DNA from: Synchiropus splendidus
Lineage: Eukaryota; Chordata; Actinopteri; Syngnathiformes; Callionymidae
DNA length: 64,000 bases
Reading direction: 5' to 3'
NCBI RefSeq assembly: GCF_027744825.2
Contig: NC_071349.1
Span: 21,013,501-21,077,500 of the forward strand
A program made the position numbers and the translations under genes. Positions 56,701 to 64,000 of the stretch are shown piece after piece. Each line of letters opens with the position of its first letter. Position 1 is the stretch's first letter. The notes beneath the pieces were generated by a model, which saw nothing but the letters and a program-made list of their open reading frames with translations, was not told the origin of the DNA and ran no database searches.

Positions 56701-59700
56701 GTCCAGGTCGACACGGCTCACGTGTCATGTCGACTCCACTCGGTCTGCGGTTACCGTACACAATATACCTGCATCTGTTGGATCCAATCTCTCATTAGGT
56801 AAAACATTATAAAGCAGTTTATGTAATGTAAAAAGATACTTTGATTCATATAATGATATGGAAACTATCATTCTGCCTAGACTGGCAGCAACAGTGCCTG
56901 AAGCCTGCGGCTCGGTTGAGGCTGGCTGCACGCATGCTGGACAAGCCATGGCTTTGATGGCCTTATGACAAAGTCGGCAGTATGTCAATGGTGATGGCGC
57001 CTCATTGGGCCTCAAGTCCTCTGCAGTCTACTTGTGCACGGTGAGAGAAGATGGGGAGAGAATATTTTGAAATCCTCCGAAACAATCCGTCTCAACAAAG
57101 TTGCCATGTTTGTGTTCTTGCACATGAAGAGATGAACCCTCTCCCTAAAGACCAAACAGAAACATGAGACTTGCAAGTGTTTCCCATTCCTCCCAGCATG
57201 TGGGGGTATTAACTCTGAGAGCACGTACTGATGCTCCAATCAGTCTGAACGTGGTGCCATGGAGCAGAGGGTCCACACAGCAGCCCTCTGCAGCTGCTCT
57301 GTCACAACACGCGTGTCACCACTCTGAGCAAGGAGCGCGGGCCGAACCCCCACAGGCCACCAACACAACTTCACATCATCACACCACCGTGACCACGATG
57401 GCCCTCTGCCAAGCGCAAGCTGCTCTGATACCTTCCGACAACTCGCGAGCTGGCACAAGGCCAGCTTCAGAAGCAGCCAAAAACACGACATGCACACACA
57501 CACAATAAAGGGCCGTAGATGATAAGGGAAGATCCGGAGGAGGGAGGTTATCTCTATTTGAGCTCATCCTGCGTACTCCACACAGCACTGTCTCTTGTTC
57601 TGTCACCCAAATTGTTTTCATTTGTCCAGCTGCAGATGAAAATGGACGAAATGCCTCAGAAGGAATGTGAAGGTCGAGTGTTGCAAGGCTGGTGTTTTTG
57701 CAGAGGCTTTGGCTGTTCTGTGAACCCAGAAACTAGGATGTAGGCCCTTTCTGTTGTTACTGAAAGTTCAAAGCAAATGTCATGAGATGAGCAGTTGTGT
57801 GTAGAATAAATGAAGAAGTAGGATGACAAAGAAATACGAATGGAACGTGCCCTTCCAACACATTTGCATGGCCTTATTCTACTCTTGCATCAGCATGTCT
57901 GAGGACACAACACGGTGTCTGTGGCTGAGTGGGTTTGTGTCTGTCGACCACAAGAGCAGAAGTCTTCCCTGCAGGCCATGGGTCTCCACTACGGCCCGTC
58001 CCCTTCCCACCCTGACTCATCCCATCCATCTATCATTCCTCCTCACGCACCTCCGCTCACTCGGGCTCGTGCCCTGGGCCTGCAAGTACAGCCTCATCAT
58101 CAAGGGAAAGGAGATGGGTTGGGATCAGTTGTAGGGAGGGAAGCGGAGCAATCAGGAGGAGCTGTGACTGAGGTGAAGAGTCTGACAAGCACCTTGACAC
58201 ACACACACAGTCTGCGCTCACTTCCAACCATCTTGCATCCCAGCCAAATGCAGACAGAGAGAGACGGATCATACCCCCTGGGGAGATTTCCTTTCCCATT
58301 TCTTGTTTTCTCTACCCTCTGTCTCTCCTCTGTGCTCTGACAGATGCTCACACACTTGTTCACAGCGCTTCCCCCGTCCTCTCCTCCTTTTCTTTGAAGA
58401 AGAAGAAGTGTTGCTGTACATGTAGGAAAGCGGCTCCATCGGTATTTTTTTTTTCATACCCCGTGTTCAGTGAGCTGTCATCTGTGACCGGTGTTGAAAG
58501 GATGCCGGCGAGTGAGGGAGCGCGCAAGTGAGGGATTGAGATTCTGGATGAAAGGGAGGGGGAGATGTGGAGCTGCAGCTCCCTACGGAGGGCAGGGGGA
58601 GTGATGGCATGCTTGTTTCTTTGTGCCCGAGCAAACGTGAGCCGAGGTGGTGGAGAGGAAAATAGCTGAGGCCAACGGAAATAAGCGGGACCATCAAGAT
58701 TCATTTGCCAAAGCTCTTGAAGCACTGTAACCACAGCATGATGGGCCTGGTGGGGGAGCCTTGAGCAGCGACTCTAAAAAATGAAACACGTGTCAATAGA
58801 ATGTAGTGTGCACCTAGCTTGAGCGAGATCTTTTTGACAGACTCTTCAGGCAGCCTCGCTGTCTAGTTGGTTCGATCAGCTACCCGCTCCACTGGGAGGC
58901 TGCAAAGAAGCCGCCGTATTGTTTCGGGATACCCAGCCTCCGCAAGGATGCCGCAGAATCTAGTACAGAGTTTCCCATGTTTTGAATCCAGCAGATGATG
59001 ATGGCGACGAAGTGTGCCATTTCAAAATATGAAAGTAAATGCTGTGTTCAAAGGAGTGAGATCACATTTAGTTGAATGGAAGGAGACCTAAATAATGGCC
59101 CGACTGAGCGATGGTGGAGCGGAGTGCAGGGCCGATGATGCCGGCTGCTCAGATGTTATGGAGGAAAAAAGACGTTTCAATGTTGCTTGTGTGGCGGCGG
59201 TGGTGAAATCTCCATAGTGATGTGCAGCAAAATACTGCGGTTTGCAAGCTGTGTCGGCGGCTGGGTGCCAGAAAAGGGCTGCACTACGGGTCTTTTTAGC
59301 CACACACTCTGCTTTGTTGTTTTTTAAAATTAGGTTAAAATTATGGAGCTATCACTGATACCGATCACACGGCTCGACAATGAATTTGTAATCAAAATGA
59401 TGAGACCTTCTGTGTCTATGGTGTGAAAAAATGAACTTGACATGAACTCAGACACGTTGTCATATCCCTCTTCAAGGAAGCAAAACTAGAAAAACCTTGC
59501 AGCATGCAGCAACTCTTCTGTCAAAAGGACACAACTGAAAAACATGGCATTGAATGAGAGACGTGGCAGGTGAGTCTCTCTGGAGATGGTGCTGTGTCCG
59601 TAAAATATTGACTGTAGCGGGACTCTGAGACAGAGAGCACTGCAGTGATCAAAGTTTCCACTCCGGATGTTTTCAACAGTTTCAGATTCAAGTGGCTGAT

Positions 59701-60167
59701 GAACGCTGCACCTGACTCCAAGACGGCAATGGACTCTGCCGTTTCCGTTTCAGCATAAACAACACCTGAGAATGGCTGCTCATCCAGCTCGGTGAAATGA
59801 ATGAATGATTGTTTCGTATCATTCCGGATGTCACGCCGGGAGCGGCGAGCGTTGCTAGCGTCAGCTGCTGCTGAGGAACCAGTGCTCTCACTTTCATGAG
59901 CCCAGAAAACTCTCCGTGCTGCGTCAAGTGCTGGCGTGTTTCATTTGAAGGCGCTTCCCTGCGCAGCATTTTGCCGTGGATGTGCTGCATGATGCAAAGT
60001 TAACAGATTGAAAGAAGCTCCACAGCAGACATGCATGAAACACAGTGCTTTGCCACTCTTTTAGATGAAGCTGAACAAGAGCGTTCTTACCTAGAACCCA
60101 AAATCCTGTGTCTGAGTTTGGTGGTGGGATCCAGTAAACCAAGCTTTTGTTACCTTGTGCCTTTCAG
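53758..60167 (+). other. sertad4: sertad4 5' intron (predicted)
   Basis: A 6.4-kb stretch between the proposed untranslated exon and the first coding exon. It contains the TGACC repeat (54135-54262) near its start. Many short open frames occur, none with recognisable similarity. If the exon 1 assignment is wrong, this is simply upstream flank. Confidence 0.4.
54135..54262. repeat. TGACC / TGACCAG tandem repeat
   Basis: An imperfect array of TGACCTGACCAG and GTGACCA units with a core of six perfect TGACC pentamers, just downstream of the sertad4 CpG patch. TGACCT is the complement of AGGTCA, the nuclear-receptor half-site, so the array presents many overlapping half-sites (motif knowledge; function inferred). 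Confidence 0.9.
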
Positions 60168-60188
60168 AGCCAAACTGGGGGGAGAGAG

Positions 60189-61404
<1,216 letters not shown>

Positions 61405-61859
61405 TGGTACTGCTGCTCCTGGCTCTTGATACGGGCATCCACTCTGCGTCTGTCTTCACAAGATCATGGCAGACTCAGGGCTGTCCCCAGCACTCTAGCA
61501 GCGTTGTGGCCTCCTACCTTGGCATTTTCCCTGGAAGAAATGTCTTGCACTTTCTCCTCGCACACTTTAGTGGTGCAGTGGTCTCCAGGAGCTTCTGCTG
61601 GTGTTCGGGTGCTTCAAACTCGACTATAAATGTGCAGTGATGTTAACTGTCAGCGCCGTCTAGTGAGAGTGAGCTGATCGACAGCAGGCAGGACACTAGA
61701 GGAAAGTACTTTTCGTCTCAATCGTCGACATGTTTGCAGCTGGTCTGGTTTGGCAGGTTGTCAGCAATGCTAGTGGTTTGCACTGAGCTTTTGGTATTTT
61801 AACCCTTTCACATTTTTGAATTGAAACTGATTTTTTTGTTAAACAAAGAGGGGAAAACA

Positions 61860-61865
61860 AATAAA
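61860..61865 (+). terminator. sertad4: Candidate poly(A) signal, sertad4
   Basis: First AATAAA after the sertad4 stop, about 455 bp downstream, in AT-rich sequence. Two further copies lie near 62306 and 62323. Confidence 0.45.
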
Positions 61866-63383
61866 AAAACAACTTTAAATTGAACACTGCTGCAAAAAAG
61901 AGAAAACTGTTTGAAAGAGTAGACTAATCTTTTGTGATAAGAAAACTGAAAACCAACTGAAATTCTTTTAAAACAAAAGTTAAAAGTAATTTAGGCAGAG
62001 AAAAACATCACTTTCATGTATTAAAAATCAATAGTCATTGTTGAGCCGGGACAATATAAGCACTAAACCAGGGGCTCTGAACCTTCCCATCCCTTCATTA
62101 GAACTGATCCATGACTCTCAATTTCATCTGTGATCAACAGCCATATTTGGTCGACTGACGCGTAAACAAACCAAAACCTTGTGAAACAACATGAGACCTT
62201 GCGATCGTCGCAAAGATATTTATTTGTCATGGAAAAGTCCAACCAGCAGAAGCAGGTGCAAGTCGTATTTATCACATTTCCTAAAGAAAAAAAGAACAGA
62301 AACTGAATAAAATTCAAAATATAATAAAACCAAGTCTAAATATTGTAAACATTTTTTTTTATTTAAACTCCAAAAAGGATACAAGTACAAGTGTTGCAAT
62401 TGATTTTAACAATGCTCCAACAGGTGCTTTCACAAACAGTTTTTTCACTGTTCGGGAGGCGCCATCACTTTCTTCTTCATTGTTTCTTTCCACGAACTTC
62501 TCCATAGTTGGTGACTATCACAGATGTGCAGCGGTCAGGTCAGTTCACTGACTCACTACTGCCGCCACACGTGGCTCATGTATCAGAACTGAGCGTCTCA
62601 CGGCCCAGAGGTGGGAAACAAAAACCTTTTAGCGGCCCTCTAGGGGGCGCTCGCGGCCCTGCGGTGAAGCATCATTGCTGTAAACAACAGTTGTGTCACA
62701 ATAACAACTCCAAGTGCCTTGTTGTTGCACCTGGCCTTATTTCGTGTGTCTGGCTGACAGAAGGAACACAGCACAGAAAACAGCTCCATTTCCAACCTCA
62801 TGCCGTCTGCATGTTTTTATTGCACTTGGTGTAATGTGGACGGATATTTGTGTCGACCAGCTGTTTCCTCCGTCTGAGCGGACTTGCAGGCGCAGCCTCC
62901 TCCAGCTCTTCCTGGGTGTTCACAAGGTGATCTCAAGGTCAACGTCGAGACCCAATTACTGACCACTGTTTGTTGTCCATATGTCTTCGATTGAAACCAG
63001 TACCAGAAGTAATTCAGTGTTTTTGGTATTTGTTTTTACAGCTCATGGGGTTTAAGGTGTCAGTGTCCTTTCTTGAATGAATCCTTGTTAAATCGGCGGG
63101 AATTGTTACCTTGTGAATATAAGCTCAGTTGACGTGACTCATCTCCTTTGGTCGTCAGGTCCACCAGTTGACCATCCTCACCCATCTTCATCGTCCCGCA
63201 GCAGCTTCCTTCAACAGTCCTGCTCCATCCCTTCCTCTCCTCTCCACCTGTCCCTCTGATGCACTCACTTCTGCGCCTGTCTTCTCCAGCCATGTCATCC
63301 TTATCTCCAAAACATGTTTCAGTCATGTGCCAAATGTCATGCAGCTCTACTCAGAACCCTGCTTTGTGATCATGTTTGTCCAG

Positions 63384-63401
63384 CTAACCCTAACCCTAAC
63401 C
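63384..63401. repeat. Short interstitial telomere-like run
   Basis: Three CTAACC units, the complement of the vertebrate TTAGGG repeat. Such short runs are common and do not indicate a chromosome end. Confidence 0.8.
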
Positions 63402-63833
63402 AACTGAACCAGTTCAGCACAATGAAAACTCTCAGCTGTCCGGTTACTGACATGCTTGTCTGGGCTCTTGTGCCACTGAACCAACCCCTTGAGTCATTTT
63501 GTTCTTTCAAAAATGTGCGTTGAGCTGGTGTGTTAGTGACGATGACAGAAGCAATGCCTTGGTTCCAAGATGTGTCACTCGTCTAAGTCTTGACCAGCGC
63601 TTACGTGTGGTGTTCTGTGCCCAGTGTATCGACCAGTAAAAGAATTGTTGGACACAACTCCCCTCTGTTGTTCCTGTATACTCCTGAATGTGTGGCGCTT
63701 TTGTGACGCCTAACCAATCTGTGACATCTCAGAAGTCACCACGAATGTCCCTCCTTGACATTTCACTTACAATCCCACAGAACTTTGGTCTGCTGAGCCA
63801 TCACCTCCACCACAAGAGCCAGAAATGACACAC

Positions 63834-63858
63834 TGTGTGTGTGTGTGTGTGTGTGTGT
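63834..63858. repeat. (TG)n microsatellite
   Basis: About 12 TG units near the right edge of the window. Confidence 0.95.
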
Positions 63859-64000
63859 ATAACTTCCTAAGGGTTGTGTTGGTTTCTGAACACTTTTTGC
63901 CGCAGGGATGTGTCTCCTGCTGCATCTTCCGCTGCACCCCTTCTCATCTTTGACCTCTCCACTGTCGCTATTAATAGGGCAATCCCTTGTTAAAGAATCG

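Larger units (their letters stand above)
61405..64000. other. sertad4 3' region and downstream flank
   Basis: Possible poly(A) hexamers AATAAA occur at 61860-61865, 62306-62311 and 62323-62328. The region 61800-62420 is AT-rich. A TG microsatellite (63834-63858) and a short telomere-like CCCTAA run (63384-63401) follow. No further gene was recognised before the window ends. Confidence 0.5.

Noticed and set aside
63384..63401. Telomere or chromosome-fusion signal
   Set aside because: There are only three CTAACC units, too few to suggest a telomere or a fusion point.

Overview
This window is nuclear DNA of a ray-finned fish, most likely a teleost with a fairly compact genome. Short protein-coding exons with GT/AG splice sites are separated by introns. 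There are CA/TG microsatellites, a decayed non-LTR retrotransposon and CpG-rich promoter patches. The proteins match vertebrate families over their full length. Nothing prokaryotic, viral or organellar was seen, and the exact species cannot be fixed from the sequence.

Five complete protein-coding genes lie head to tail on the + strand. (1) ptp4a2 (PRL-2 phosphatase), five coding exons, 1605-3081, with a poly(A) signal at 4261. (2) ppp1r13b (ASPP1, p53-binding and PP1-regulatory protein), 24 coding exons, 5277-30808, from a three-codon first exon in a CpG-rich promoter to the ankyrin/SH3 C-terminus, with a poly(A) signal at 32008. (3) sdsl (L-serine/L-threonine dehydratase, SDS-like type), eight coding exons, 33010-35253, behind an ETS-motif promoter. 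(4) syt14 (synaptotagmin-14), eight coding exons, 36283-50921. (5) sertad4 (SERTA-domain protein), three coding exons, 60189-61404, with a probable untranslated first exon ending at 53757. I joined each coding sequence by hand. All keep frame across every junction and give 168, 1049, 322, 556 and 328 residues.

The genes do not form a pathway. syt14 next to sertad4 is the ancestral vertebrate order (human 1q32.2). From memory, the human counterparts of the other three lie on different chromosomes, so at least two rearrangement joins are present. The rest is introns, UTRs and intergenic DNA. It holds microsatellites, a 30-bp minisatellite of twelve copies in syt14 intron 1, a TGACC-type repeat in sertad4 intron 1, purine-rich tracts, and the retroelement remnant in ppp1r13b intron 12.

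The most interesting unannotated signal is a candidate alternative first exon of ppp1r13b at 17127-17228. It has an optimal Kozak ATG, an upstream in-frame stop, 34 codons and a phase-0 donor that splices in frame to exon 5. It would give an ASPP1 form lacking the N-terminal ubiquitin-like domain. I found no convincing wholly new biological system.
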